A DNA stretch of 64,000 bases, from the NCBI RefSeq assembly GCF_000758165.1, contig NZ_JNUP01000071.1:74853-138852 (forward strand), read 5' to 3'. This stretch comes from Spirochaeta lutea. Lineage in GTDB: Bacteria > Spirochaetota > Spirochaetia > DSM-27196 > Salinispiraceae. Position 1 is the first letter of the stretch. Each line of letters opens with the position of its first letter. Under the pieces are notes generated by a model. That model did no database searches. It worked only from the letters and a program-made list of their open reading frames with translations, and was not told where the DNA came from. This document shows positions 34,825 to 43,307 of the stretch, one piece after another. The position numbers and the translations under genes were made by a program.

Positions 34825-36058
34825 AATACACCCAGGGATAGACAGCCAAGGGAATGGCCGCCAGGGAGAGCATGGCCCACCCCAAACCCAGGCGGTCCGC
34901 AGCTAATCCGAAGAGAGGCGAGATTACCGCCACCAGAAGGGTTTTAAGCTGGCTTTCCCCCGAAAGCCCCGAGGCCATCACCGAGCCTTTGATCTGCTCA
35001 CTGAGTACCCCGAGGGTTCCTGGGCGGCGCAAATTCTCCACTACGTAGAAGGCTATGAAGAGCACTACCGCCCCGATTTGAACCGAACCCAGCAAAAACA
35101 GGCCTATTCCGATTATGGCGAAGACACCGAACAGATAGGTGCCGTTCAGAGCGCGGTGTTTGGCATTAACGGCGGAATGAAACCGTCCCGAACGGGAACT
35201 GGCCGCACTGGAAAGCAGGTACAACAGGGAGTACATGATTCCGGTCACAACGGCCACCCTTTCGGTTTCCTGGAAACTCGCTACCAGGGGAAGCGAAAGG
35301 GCCAGGGTCTTCAAGATGGGTTGAATATAATCCTTCACAGCCTTGAAGCTGGCGTCGAACACACTGGAATTTATCAGCGTGCGCCGGATGGTACTGCTGG
35401 TAAACAGACCCAGAAAGCTGCCCAGGGTACGGGTGACCGCCCGCCACCCCCGGAGCGACTCCCGGTTTTCGCAGTCCTGGTCCTCATCACAGGAGAAGTC
35501 CAGGCTCCGCGGATAGGTCAAGATCAAGAGACCTCCCAGGATGTAGGGAATGATCGACCAGAGAAAGACTGAGCGAAAACTACCGGAAAAGAACACCAAG
35601 AAGGCGGCGATGAGGCTGGAAAGGGCGGATCCCTTTTGCGACCAGCCCCGGGTATGACCGTAGTATTCCACCCGCTGATCAGCCATACCCTGCTGTTTCA
35701 GGTACTCCATGATCATGGCCTTGTGGGTGCCCGAGCGGAAGCTTTCCCCAAGGGCAAAGAGTACCATGGCCCCCAGGTAGAAGCCGAAGCCCGGCAGGAA
35801 GTAGAAAACCAGGAAGCTCAGAATGTAGCTCCCGAAGGCCAGGACCATGGATAACCTGCGGCCCCAGCTATCCGCTAAAATGCCCGTGGGTATTTCGGTG
35901 AGGTTGGTGGCAATCTCCCGGACCGAGTAGAGGATTCCGATCTGGAAAAAGCTGATGCCCATCTCCCGGAAAAAGAGGATCAAAAAGGGATCGAAAAACT
36001 TCAGGTTTTTGAGAAACCCGTAGGCGGAGAATTTTACGTACTGGAGGTCCTTTTTCAT
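34754..36058 (-). CDS. MFS transporter
   Basis: A 434-residue inner-membrane protein with about twelve helices. The loop 2-3 motif is present in ILADSWGRRLSMVLAFGSY, and it resembles spirochaete and Firmicute MFS proteins of unknown substrate. A Cys/Asp/Glu-rich insert CDEDQDCENRES lies in the central loop and might bind a cation. ATG at 36058 overlaps the stop of the epimerase gene (ATGA), so both are probably one unit. The hydrophilic C-terminal tail is encoded opposite the GGDEF-EAL gene end. Confidence 0.8.
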   Translation of the reverse strand: MKKDLQYVKFSAYGFLKNLKFFDPFLILFFREMGISFFQIGILYSVREIATNLTEIPTGILADSWGRRLSMVLAFGSYILSFLVFYFLPGFGFYLGAMVLFALGESFRSGTHKAMIMEYLKQQGMADQRVEYYGHTRGWSQKGSALSSLIAAFLVFFSGSFRSVFLWSIIPYILGGLLILTYPRSLDFSCDEDQDCENRESLRGWRAVTRTLGSFLGLFTSSTIRRTLINSSVFDASFKAVKDYIQPILKTLALSLPLVASFQETERVAVVTGIMYSLLYLLSSAASSRSGRFHSAVNAKHRALNGTYLFGVFAIIGIGLFLLGSVQIGAVVLFIAFYVVENLRRPGTLGVLSEQIKGSVMASGLSGESQLKTLLVAVISPLFGLAADRLGLGWAMLSLAAIPLAVYPWVYFRSGVDSPDPQASRRPDSSGTTG

Positions 36059-37080
36059 GGATTCCGGTGTACCACGGAACCCGCCAGGGAATCCAGCCCC
36101 GGGATGAGGCGGTCGCACCACGCGTCAAATTCCGGATCGGGAACCTGGAGTTCGGGATGGGATAATACGTAGTCCAGGGTCTCTCTGACTCCCTGGTCGA
36201 AGCGGATCGTGGCAGTGAACCCCGGTACCAGACGCTTGAGTTTGGCATTGTCAAATACCACGGAGTTTGCCTTATCGCCGAGCAGACTGCCGTAAAGATC
36301 TCCGGTATCCCAGGCAGCCAGAGAGGAGCTGGCTATGTAATAGGGTTTCAACTCTACTCCCAGAGCCCGGGCGATGGACCGGTAGATCTGATTCCAGGTC
36401 AGGGTCTCATCACTGGTAATCTGCACCGCCTCTCCCAGGGCATGGATATTGCCTAACAGCCCGATAAAGCCGGGGGCGAAGTCCCTGGCGTGGGTCATGG
36501 TCCACAGGGAGCTGCCGTCGCCGTGAATGATTACGGGTTTTCCTTCCCGCATCCGCTGCACCACCTGCCAACTGCCCTGAGCACCGTGGACTCCCAGGGG
36601 CACGGACCGTTGATCGTAGGTGTGGCTGGGGCGCACAATGGTTACCGGAAAGCCTTCCCGGCGGTAGAGCTCCATGAGGTACTCCTCGCAGGCGATTTTG
36701 TTCCGGGAGTACTCCCAGTAGGGGTTGGCCAGGGGGGTGCCTTCGGTAATCCGGTAATCCGATAAGGGCTTTTGGTAGGCCGAGGCGGAACTGATAAAAA
36801 GAAACTGCTTTGTCCGTCGGGCAAACAATCGGTAGTCACGCTCGAGTTGGCTGGGGACGAAGGCAATAAAATCCGCCACCGCATCAAACTCCAGGCCCTC
36901 CAGCTTCCGGGCCATGAGGGCCTCGTCGTTCACATCGCCCTGGATAACGTGAGCCCCTCCGGGCAGTTCGCTGTTCCGGTTTCCCCGGTTTATGAGGTAG
37001 AGTTCGTGGCCCTGGGCCAAAAGCTGGCGGGAGATTTCGGTACTAATGGTTCCGGTTCCGCCGATTAGTAGGATTTTCAT
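36055..37080 (-). CDS. NAD-dependent epimerase/dehydratase (extended SDR)
   Basis: A 341-residue cytosolic SDR enzyme: nucleotide motif LLIGGTGTISTEI (T-G-x-x-G variant GGTGTIS), Asp of VIQGDVNDE, active Ser in LFISSASAYQK, and Y-x-x-x-K as YSRNKIACEEYL. TIVRPSHTYDQRSVP follows. The form resembles the atypical SDR5/CSP41-like group. The substrate is probably a nucleotide sugar or related compound. ATG at 37080 has AAAGGAG upstream. It is translationally coupled to the MFS gene that follows. Confidence 0.85.
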   Translation of the reverse strand: MKILLIGGTGTISTEISRQLLAQGHELYLINRGNRNSELPGGAHVIQGDVNDEALMARKLEGLEFDAVADFIAFVPSQLERDYRLFARRTKQFLFISSASAYQKPLSDYRITEGTPLANPYWEYSRNKIACEEYLMELYRREGFPVTIVRPSHTYDQRSVPLGVHGAQGSWQVVQRMREGKPVIIHGDGSSLWTMTHARDFAPGFIGLLGNIHALGEAVQITSDETLTWNQIYRSIARALGVELKPYYIASSSLAAWDTGDLYGSLLGDKANSVVFDNAKLKRLVPGFTATIRFDQGVRETLDYVLSHPELQVPDPEFDAWCDRLIPGLDSLAGSVVHRNP

Positions 37081-37116
37081 AGTTTCTCTGCTCCTTTCGT
37101 ATGGGTCGCGTGGCAT

Positions 37117-37331
37117 TTCCTGGTGATGCCTACCTGGGATCTCCGGTGGGGGCCTGCCCTTTCGGATGGATCCTGGGCGTGGCGTTCATCCGGACCTCCG
37201 GCACCCCCCCTTGAAGCGCCCCGGGGGATCATCAGTTAGGCAGGCCTCTAAACCCTGGCCAGCCCATGCCCCGGGAGATCCTCTGGGTTTGTCCTACGGC
37301 CGCTTCCGGACCGGGGTTTCCGGGGTTGTGC
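37117..37331. other. Intergenic stretch without recognised features
   Basis: About 215 bases between two minus-strand genes. I see no RNA, repeat or convincing ORF. It must hold the promoter of the epimerase gene. Confidence 0.3.
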
Positions 37332-38504
37332 CTATTCCAAGGCCAGGGTGTAAATCCGATAGATATCCTCGGCGCCCAGTGGTACGTAGTTTCCCAGGGT
37401 TCGGGTACCGCGGTCTGTGGCTTTTTCCGCCATCTTATACAGGGATTCAGCGCCGATGTTCAATTCTTTCAGGGTTACGGGCATTCCGATGGACCGGGAA
37501 AAGGCCTTGTAGGCCTGGATACCCCGGCGGGCGGTGAGTTCCGGATTGAAGTAATCCGGTTCCACCCCCCATACCTCCACTGCCCAGCGGACAAACCGTC
37601 CCAGATTATGGTGGAGAACGTGCTGCATCCATGCGGGGAAGACGACAGCCAGTCCGGCCCCGTGGGTGACATCGTACATTCCCGAGAGCTCATGTTCAAT
37701 ATCGTGGCTGGCCCAGTCTCCGGTTCGGCCCACATCCAGGGCGTTATTATGGGCCATCTGGCCGGTGAGCATCAGTTCAGACCAGGCATCGTAGTTGTGA
37801 GGCTCGGCCAGCACCCGGGGCACCACGGAGATAAGGGTCTTCATGGCCGCTTCCAACAGCCGGTCGGTCAGCTCCACGGGAGCGGCGTTGGTGAAGTAAC
37901 GCTCCATGAGGTGGGCCATGATGTCCGATGCCCCGGCCCCGATCTGGTATGCCGGCAGGGTAAAGCACCACTCGGGGTTTAGGATGGAAAACCGGGGATA
38001 GATCAGCTCATGGCCGAATCCGCGCTTCAGGCCGCCGTCTTCATTAGTAATAACACTGGCGTTGCTGGATTCGCTGCCGGCCGCGGGGATGGTGAGCATG
38101 GTTCCCACAGGCAGAGCCGCTGAGGGTTGGGCGGTTCCCTGGTAAAATTCCCAAACCGTATGCTCCGCCGGAACCCCCAGGGCAATGGCCTTGGCAGAAT
38201 CAATGACGCTGCCGCCCCCCAGGGCGATTATACAGTCGATATTGTTCCGGCGGCAGAGTTCTATGCCCTGTTCCACCAGGGAAAGCCGGGGATTCGGTTT
38301 TACCCCACCGAGCTCAAAGACCTCCAGACCGGCGTTGCGCAGATTTTCTGCGGCCCGGTCAAAGAGCCCGTTTTCTTTTACCCGGTTGCTTCCGAAATGT
38401 ACCAGGACCTTGGTTCCGTACTGGGCGGCCTGGCTCCCCAGGTGTTCTTCCATTCCTCTACCGAAGAGGATTCTGGTTGGATTATAAAAAGAAAATGTAT
38501 TCAT
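37332..38504 (-). CDS. Iron-containing alcohol dehydrogenase (YqhD/butanol dehydrogenase type)
   Basis: A 390-residue cytosolic group III alcohol dehydrogenase. GGGSVIDSAKAIALG binds NAD(P); metal ligands are expected at Asp and His in GASDIMAHLMERYF, His in SHDIEHELSGMYD and His in VTHGAGLAVVFPAW. It reduces aldehydes such as butanal or methylglyoxal, probably with NADPH, as a redox outlet. AGGATGGG precedes the ATG. It is monocistronic; a 320-base gap separates it from the divergent PTS operon. Confidence 0.9.
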   Translation of the reverse strand: MNTFSFYNPTRILFGRGMEEHLGSQAAQYGTKVLVHFGSNRVKENGLFDRAAENLRNAGLEVFELGGVKPNPRLSLVEQGIELCRRNNIDCIIALGGGSVIDSAKAIALGVPAEHTVWEFYQGTAQPSAALPVGTMLTIPAAGSESSNASVITNEDGGLKRGFGHELIYPRFSILNPEWCFTLPAYQIGAGASDIMAHLMERYFTNAAPVELTDRLLEAAMKTLISVVPRVLAEPHNYDAWSELMLTGQMAHNNALDVGRTGDWASHDIEHELSGMYDVTHGAGLAVVFPAWMQHVLHHNLGRFVRWAVEVWGVEPDYFNPELTARRGIQAYKAFSRSIGMPVTLKELNIGAESLYKMAEKATDRGTRTLGNYVPLGAEDIYRIYTLALE

Positions 38505-38828
38505 GATCCCATCCTAAACCCTGAAGTCAACTCTAGGTCAAGAACTAATTAGCCCAGGCAGAGGGCTTCGATTCTAGTGTCCCGGGAACCCGGAGGCCGT
38601 GGTGGCATCTCTGGTCCTTCCGGATTTCGAGCCCGGTAGACTCCGGGGACCACCTCCAGCAGCCCCGGGTCGCTCCATTCGTGCCAATCCCGGGGCGCAG
38701 TCTTCGTGCCAACTAAAAAGTAGTAAACCTTTCGCGATTTTCGAACCGGGCGGATAATGGCCTAGGTCAACATGCAGCGGTTCGGGACCGACGGATTCCC
38801 GGGGCTGCAAAATCTATAGGAGGTTTGT
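38505..38828 (+). promoter_or_regulatory. Divergent promoter region of the PTS operon with TTCGTGCCAA direct repeats
   Basis: TTCGTGCCAA occurs at 38678-38687 and 38703-38712, 25 bases apart, upstream of a possible -10 GATAAT (38753-38758) with a poor -35. The placement suits binding of an activator such as the PRD regulator at the end of the operon. TAGGAGG lies before the mtlA start. Confidence 0.45.
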
Positions 38829-40214
38829 ATGTCAAATACAGCGTCGCAAGCCGGAACGTTCAGGACCAACGTTCAGCGCTTTGGCCGGTTCCTCAGCGGA
38901 ATGATCATGCCCAACATCGGCGCATTCATCGCCTGGGGACTCATCACCGCCCTGTTCATTCCTACAGGATGGCTGCCCAGCGAGAAACTCGCCAGCCTGG
39001 TTGGACCCATGATCACCTATCTGCTGCCACTGCTCATCGGGTACACCGGCGGTAAGATGATCTGGGGTGTCCGAGGCGGTGTGGTAGGTGCTATCGCCAC
39101 CATGGGAGTCGTCGTAGGAACCAGCATTCCGATGTTCATCGGAGCTATGATCATGGGTCCCCTGGGCGGCTGGGTCATCAAGATGTCCGACAAGGCTGTT
39201 GAGGGAAAGGTTCCGGTAGGCTTCGAAATGCTGGTGGACAACTTCTCGGCAGGCATCCTGGGCATGGGTGTGGCCCTCCTGGGATTCTTCGTGATGCAGC
39301 CCATCCTGACGGTAATTATCGCAGTCCTCCAGGGCGGCGTAGACTTCATCATTACCGCGGGAATCCTGCCCTTCGTCTCCATCTTCATTGAGCCGGGGAA
39401 GGTGCTCTTCCTGAATAACGCCATCAACCATGGAATTCTTTCGCCCATGGGGATTCAACAGGTTCAGGAAACAGGAAAATCCATTCTCTTCCTCCTGGAA
39501 ACCAACCCTGGACCGGGATTGGGAATCCTTCTGGCGTACTGGGCATTCTCCAGGGGCAACGTAAAGGCTTCTGCCCCCGGCGCCATCATCATCCACTTCT
39601 TCGGCGGTATCCACGAGATCTATTTCCCCTACATCCTCATGCGGCCCATCCTGATTCTGGCTGCCATTGCCGGGGGTGCATCGGGCGTTCTGACCTTTAT
39701 GATTACCGGAGCCGGCGAAGTAGCCACCCCCTCACCGGGAAGTATCTTCGCTCTGTTAGCCGTTGCGCCTAAGGGCGGCATGATCCCCGTACTCCTGGGA
39801 ATCCTGGTATCAGCAGCCGTTTCCTTCGTGGTTGCCATGCCCTTCGTGAAGAGATACGCAGCTCAGGATGCCGAGGCCGGAAAATTGGATGATGCCAAGG
39901 CTGCTGTTAAGTCTATGAAGCATAGCGGAACGATCACCAACATCGTATTCGCCTGCGATGCCGGTATGGGTTCCAGTGCCATGGGAGCCAACAAGCTCGG
40001 TAAACTACTGAAGGCCGAAGGGCTGGACATCAAGGTAGAACACTGCTCGGTGGACGAAATTCCAGGCTCAGCCCAGGTAGTTATCTGCCACCGGGATCTT
40101 GCCGACCGGGTCAAGCGAGCCGGAACCAAGGCCCAGGTGGTGAGTGTTACCAACCTGGTCAATGCACCTGAGTATGCCGATGTGGTTACACTGGTAAAGG
40201 AAAGCCACGCCTAG
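38829..40214 (+). CDS. mtlA: PTS mannitol-type transporter subunit IICB
   Basis: 461 residues. The IIC domain (about 1-345) has eight to ten hydrophobic segments and the EIIC-Mtl signatures GMIMPNIGAFIAWGL, LFLNNAINHGILSPMG and HFFGGIHEIYFPY. The IIB domain (about 367-461) has its phospho-acceptor Cys 376 in VFACDAGMGSSAMG. It imports a hexitol, most likely mannitol, and phosphorylates it on entry. A separate IIA is encoded next, as in many Gram-positive mtl operons. TAGGAGG precedes the ATG. A hairpin between mtlA and the IIA gene may lower downstream expression. Confidence 0.9.
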   Translation: MSNTASQAGTFRTNVQRFGRFLSGMIMPNIGAFIAWGLITALFIPTGWLPSEKLASLVGPMITYLLPLLIGYTGGKMIWGVRGGVVGAIATMGVVVGTSIPMFIGAMIMGPLGGWVIKMSDKAVEGKVPVGFEMLVDNFSAGILGMGVALLGFFVMQPILTVIIAVLQGGVDFIITAGILPFVSIFIEPGKVLFLNNAINHGILSPMGIQQVQETGKSILFLLETNPGPGLGILLAYWAFSRGNVKASAPGAIIIHFFGGIHEIYFPYILMRPILILAAIAGGASGVLTFMITGAGEVATPSPGSIFALLAVAPKGGMIPVLLGILVSAAVSFVVAMPFVKRYAAQDAEAGKLDDAKAAVKSMKHSGTITNIVFACDAGMGSSAMGANKLGKLLKAEGLDIKVEHCSVDEIPGSAQVVICHRDLADRVKRAGTKAQVVSVTNLVNAPEYADVVTLVKESHA

Positions 40215-40265
40215 AACTCCCTATACCTCAGGGCTGGAAGCCCTAGGTCGCGGCAAAGAACAAGC

Positions 40266-40307
40266 CGAAAGGGCCTTCGCTGCCCCAACAGTTTGAGGGC
40301 CCTTTCG
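40266..40307 (+). terminator. Stem-loop between mtlA and the IIA gene
   Basis: CGAAAGGGCC (40266-40275) pairs with GGCCCTTTCG (40298-40307) across a 22-base loop. Only a short T-stretch follows, so it may attenuate or stabilise the mtlA message rather than end it. Confidence 0.55.
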
Positions 40308-40337
40308 TTATCACTAGTATAGTACATGGGGACAAAA

Positions 40338-40802
40338 ATGAGTTTTATTCAATACATAACAAGAAACAAGGCGGTCATCTGCGGGCTCAAAGCCACGGAC
40401 TGGCAGGATGCCATTCTCTCCGGCGGCAAGGTGCTTCTGGATCAACAGGGGGTTACCCCCGGCTACCTCAAGACCATCGTGGACAAGTGCAAGGCTAACG
40501 GCCCCTACATTGTTATAGCCCCGGGAATCGCCATGCCCCATGCCCGCCCCGAAGAAGGGGCACGCTCCCTCTGTTACGGCATTGTAACCCTGGCTGAACC
40601 GGTGGTCTTCGGAGATCCGGATAACGATCCCATCTCCCTGCTCATATTTATGGCTGCAGCCAGCGTGCGGGAACACAACGAACAGGCGGTCAGCCAGATT
40701 GCCGACATCTGCGATGATGAGGACCTGGTGGCATCCATTATGAATGCCAAATCTGATAAGGAAATACTCGCCCTGCTGAAAGGGGCTCAGGAGAAGATAT
40801 GA
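40338..40802 (+). CDS. PTS IIA component, mannitol/fructose/Ntr type
   Basis: A 154-residue cytosolic phosphocarrier. The phospho-His is His 68 in APGIAMPHARPEEGA, and the fold matches EIIA of the mannitol-fructose-nitrogen group, closest in pattern to UlaC-like proteins. It passes phosphate from HPr to the IIB domain of MtlA. The start may be ATG at 40338 (GGGGA upstream) or 40326, which adds four residues. It overlaps the dehydrogenase gene by four bases (ATGA). Confidence 0.85.
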   Translation: MSFIQYITRNKAVICGLKATDWQDAILSGGKVLLDQQGVTPGYLKTIVDKCKANGPYIVIAPGIAMPHARPEEGARSLCYGIVTLAEPVVFGDPDNDPISLLIFMAAASVREHNEQAVSQIADICDDEDLVASIMNAKSDKEILALLKGAQEKI

Positions 40803-42058
40803 AAACCAAGGCAGTACGATTATACGGAAAAATGGACCTCCGTCTGGAGGAGTTTGAGCTCCCCCAGATCGCAGAGGATGAAATATTGGTACGGGTTGTC
40901 TCAGACAGTATCTGCATGAGCAGCTACAAAGCGGCCCTCCTGGGTGCGGAACACAAGCGGGTACCCGACGATGTGGCAAACAATCCCATAATCATCGGCC
41001 ATGAACTCGCCGGGGAGGTTGTGGAAGTGGGATCCCAGTGGAAGGACCGATACCAGGAGGGTATGCGGTTCAGTCTGCAGCCCGCCCTGAACTACCAGGG
41101 CTCCATGAAGAGCCCCGGATACTCCTACCCCTACTGCGGGGGAGACGCAACCTACATGATCCTGCCCCGGGAGGTGATGATCATGGACTGCCTGCTGCCC
41201 TACCGGGGAGAAGGATTCTTCAAGGCCGCCCTCTCGGAACCCTACTCCTGCGTTATCGGCGCCTGCCGGTCTCTCTTCAGGACCGACCGCCACAATCACA
41301 ACCATTACATGGGCATTCGGGAAGGCGGGAAGATGGCCATCATCGGCGGCTGCGGTCCCATGGGATTGGCAGCCATCGATTACGCCCTGTCCGGTGAGTT
41401 CCGGCCAAATCTGCTGGTGGTTACCGATCTGGACGATCGGCGGATTCAGCGGGCCCGGGAGCTCTTTGAGCCCAAGGCGGCTAAACAGGGAATCAGCCTG
41501 CTCTTCGTGAATACCGGGACCCTGGACACCCCCAAACAGGACCTGATGAAACTGACCGGGGGGGATGGATTCGATGATATACTGGTCATGGTTCCCTCGG
41601 CGGGGGTTCTGGAGCTCTCCGAATCCCTCCTGGGTTTTAACGGCTGTCTAAATTTCTTTGCCGGGCCCACGGATACCAGCTTCTCTGCCAGGGTAAACTA
41701 CTATGACATCCATTATTTAGAGAAACACATCATCGGAACCACCGGAGGAACCGTGGACGATATGCGGGAGGCGTTAAAACTCATGGAAGAGGACAAGACC
41801 AATGTGGAGGTTCTGGTAACCCATGTGGGGGGATTGGATGCCGCCGCCCAAGCGACCCTCCACCTTCCTGAGATTCCCGGGGGTAAAAAATTAATCTATA
41901 CGGGGATTCAAATGCCCCTGATCGCCCTGGAGGACCTGCCCGACCTTTCAAGCCAGTCCGACCTTTACAAGGGCTTGGCGGAAATTGTAGGAGCAAACCG
42001 GGGCCTTTGGAGTGTGGAAGCGGAAAATTACCTGCTGAAAAACGCCCCGGCCATCTAG
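40799..42058 (+). CDS. Zinc-type dehydrogenase of the SorE (L-sorbose-1-phosphate reductase) group
   Basis: A 419-residue medium-chain dehydrogenase. N-terminal LRLEEFELPQIAEDEILVRVVSDSICMSSYK, VPDDVANNPIIIGHELAGEV, the nucleotide site IIGGCGPMGLAAIDYAL, and GCLNFFAGPTDTSFSARVNYYDIHY strongly recall SorE of Klebsiella. SorE interconverts L-sorbose-1-P and D-glucitol-6-P, acting on the carbon next to the phosphate-bearing end. In this operon no mtlD is found, so this protein probably oxidises the imported hexitol phosphate. Acting on mannitol-1-P in the SorE way it would give fructose-1-P. A GatD-like role is less likely because the permease is mannitol type. Confidence 0.8.
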   Translation: MKTKAVRLYGKMDLRLEEFELPQIAEDEILVRVVSDSICMSSYKAALLGAEHKRVPDDVANNPIIIGHELAGEVVEVGSQWKDRYQEGMRFSLQPALNYQGSMKSPGYSYPYCGGDATYMILPREVMIMDCLLPYRGEGFFKAALSEPYSCVIGACRSLFRTDRHNHNHYMGIREGGKMAIIGGCGPMGLAAIDYALSGEFRPNLLVVTDLDDRRIQRARELFEPKAAKQGISLLFVNTGTLDTPKQDLMKLTGGDGFDDILVMVPSAGVLELSESLLGFNGCLNFFAGPTDTSFSARVNYYDIHYLEKHIIGTTGGTVDDMREALKLMEEDKTNVEVLVTHVGGLDAAAQATLHLPEIPGGKKLIYTGIQMPLIALEDLPDLSSQSDLYKGLAEIVGANRGLWSVEAENYLLKNAPAI

Positions 42059-42095
42059 CCGGCACCGGCATCGGAACCGAGAAGGAGTTCACACC

Positions 42096-43031
42096 GTGAG
42101 TCTAACCATACTTACCCTGGGCCTGAGCCCAGCCATACAAAAGACCATCGTTTTTCCAGATTTTGAGTACGGCGAGGTAAACAGGGCCCAAAGCTACATC
42201 ATTGATGCTGCGGGAAAAAGCGTGAATGTGGCACGGGTCCTGCATCAGGCCGGATGTCGGGTCCAGGCCATGTTCCCCGCCGGCTCGGAGAACGCCGGGT
42301 ACTTCGCCCAGCTCTGCCGCCGAGACGGACTGGAGCCCGCCATGGTGGAGTACCCCGGGCGTATCCGGACCTGCATTACCCTGGTAAACCGTAGGGACGG
42401 GGAAGGTACCGAGTTGGTGGTTAACGAGCCCGAAGGGTTTCCCGCCGAGGGGGAACAAGAATTCTTCCAGGCTGTCCTCGGGCGGCTGGACCAGGGTTTC
42501 GATGCCCTTATTGTATCCGGCAGCCGGCCGAAGGGGTTCTCCGAAACCCTGCTGCCCGAGATCATCCACCAGGCTCGAAAGCGGAATATCTTCGTCGCCG
42601 CCGATATCACCGGTACGGACCTTTCCGCCTCATGCCTGGATACCGATCTACGTCCGGACCTGATAAAGATCAATGACCGCGAACTGGCTGCCACCTTCCC
42701 GGACCGGGGCAGTCTGGAGCAAACCATCGCCGACCTGTCGGTCCAGTATAATACCCTGGTAGTTATCTCCCGGGGATCCCGGTCCACCCTGGCTGCCCAG
42801 GAGGGATCGGTGCTGGAGGTACCCAGCCGGGTGGTTCCCGCAGTGAACCCCATCGGCTGCGGAGATTCCATGACCGCCGGCATTACCCAGGGGCTCTTGG
42901 AACGGCAGGGACTGTATCCCAGCATCGAATTGGGGATCCGGTACGCCGCCGCCAACGCGGTAAGCCTGCACCCCGGATGGATCCTGGAAACAGTCGAATC
43001 ACCCCAAAACAACACCACCAGTACCAAATAA
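42096..43031 (+). CDS. PfkB-family sugar-phosphate kinase, 1-phosphofructokinase-like
   Basis: A 311-residue kinase of the ribokinase family. Substrate-side motif is DAAGKSVNVARVLHQAG, the sugar loop carries VSGSRPKG, and the catalytic base is Asp in NPIGCGDSMTAGI. The TLGLSPAIQKTIVF opening and GEVNRAQ are typical of FruK and tagatose-6-P kinase. Start is GTG with AAGGAG eight bases upstream. Following the SorE-like gene, it probably converts fructose-1-P to fructose-1,6-bisphosphate; 6-phosphofructokinase or tagatose-6-P kinase activity cannot be ruled out by sequence alone. Confidence 0.8.
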   Translation: MSLTILTLGLSPAIQKTIVFPDFEYGEVNRAQSYIIDAAGKSVNVARVLHQAGCRVQAMFPAGSENAGYFAQLCRRDGLEPAMVEYPGRIRTCITLVNRRDGEGTELVVNEPEGFPAEGEQEFFQAVLGRLDQGFDALIVSGSRPKGFSETLLPEIIHQARKRNIFVAADITGTDLSASCLDTDLRPDLIKINDRELAATFPDRGSLEQTIADLSVQYNTLVVISRGSRSTLAAQEGSVLEVPSRVVPAVNPIGCGDSMTAGITQGLLERQGLYPSIELGIRYAAANAVSLHPGWILETVESPQNNTTSTK

Positions 43032-43044
43032 AGCGAGGTAACCC

Positions 43045-43305
43045 ATGGTACAAAACACCATAACCATAGCAAACGCCACAGGACTGCACACCCGACCCGC
43101 AAAACGGATCGTCGCCAAGGCGAAGGAATACGAATCGACCCTGACCCTGACCTTCGGAGAAAAACAGGCGGATCTTAAAAGCCTTTTAAAGGTCATGAAG
43201 CTGGGGATAACCGGCCGCAAGGAAGTAACCCTGAGCTGCCAGGGCCCGGATGAAGAAACGGCTCTGGCGGAACTAACCCACGCCCTGGAGCACCTGGAGG
43301 ACTAG
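43045..43305 (+). CDS. ptsH: PTS phosphocarrier HPr (operon-borne)
   Basis: An 86-residue HPr. Phospho-His 15 is in [14 protein letters not shown]. The regulatory Ser is in place in DLKSLLKVMKLGI, where HPr kinase acts in Gram-positives and some others. It hands phosphate from Enzyme I, encoded two bases downstream, to the IIA. A second HPr copy (51240-51500) shares its DLKSL-K-MKLGI pattern. AGCGAGG lies before the ATG. Confidence 0.9.
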   Translation: MVQNTITIANATGLHTRPAKRIVAKAKEYESTLTLTFGEKQADLKSLLKVMKLGITGRKEVTLSCQGPDEETALAELTHALEHLED

Positions 43306-43307
43306 GC

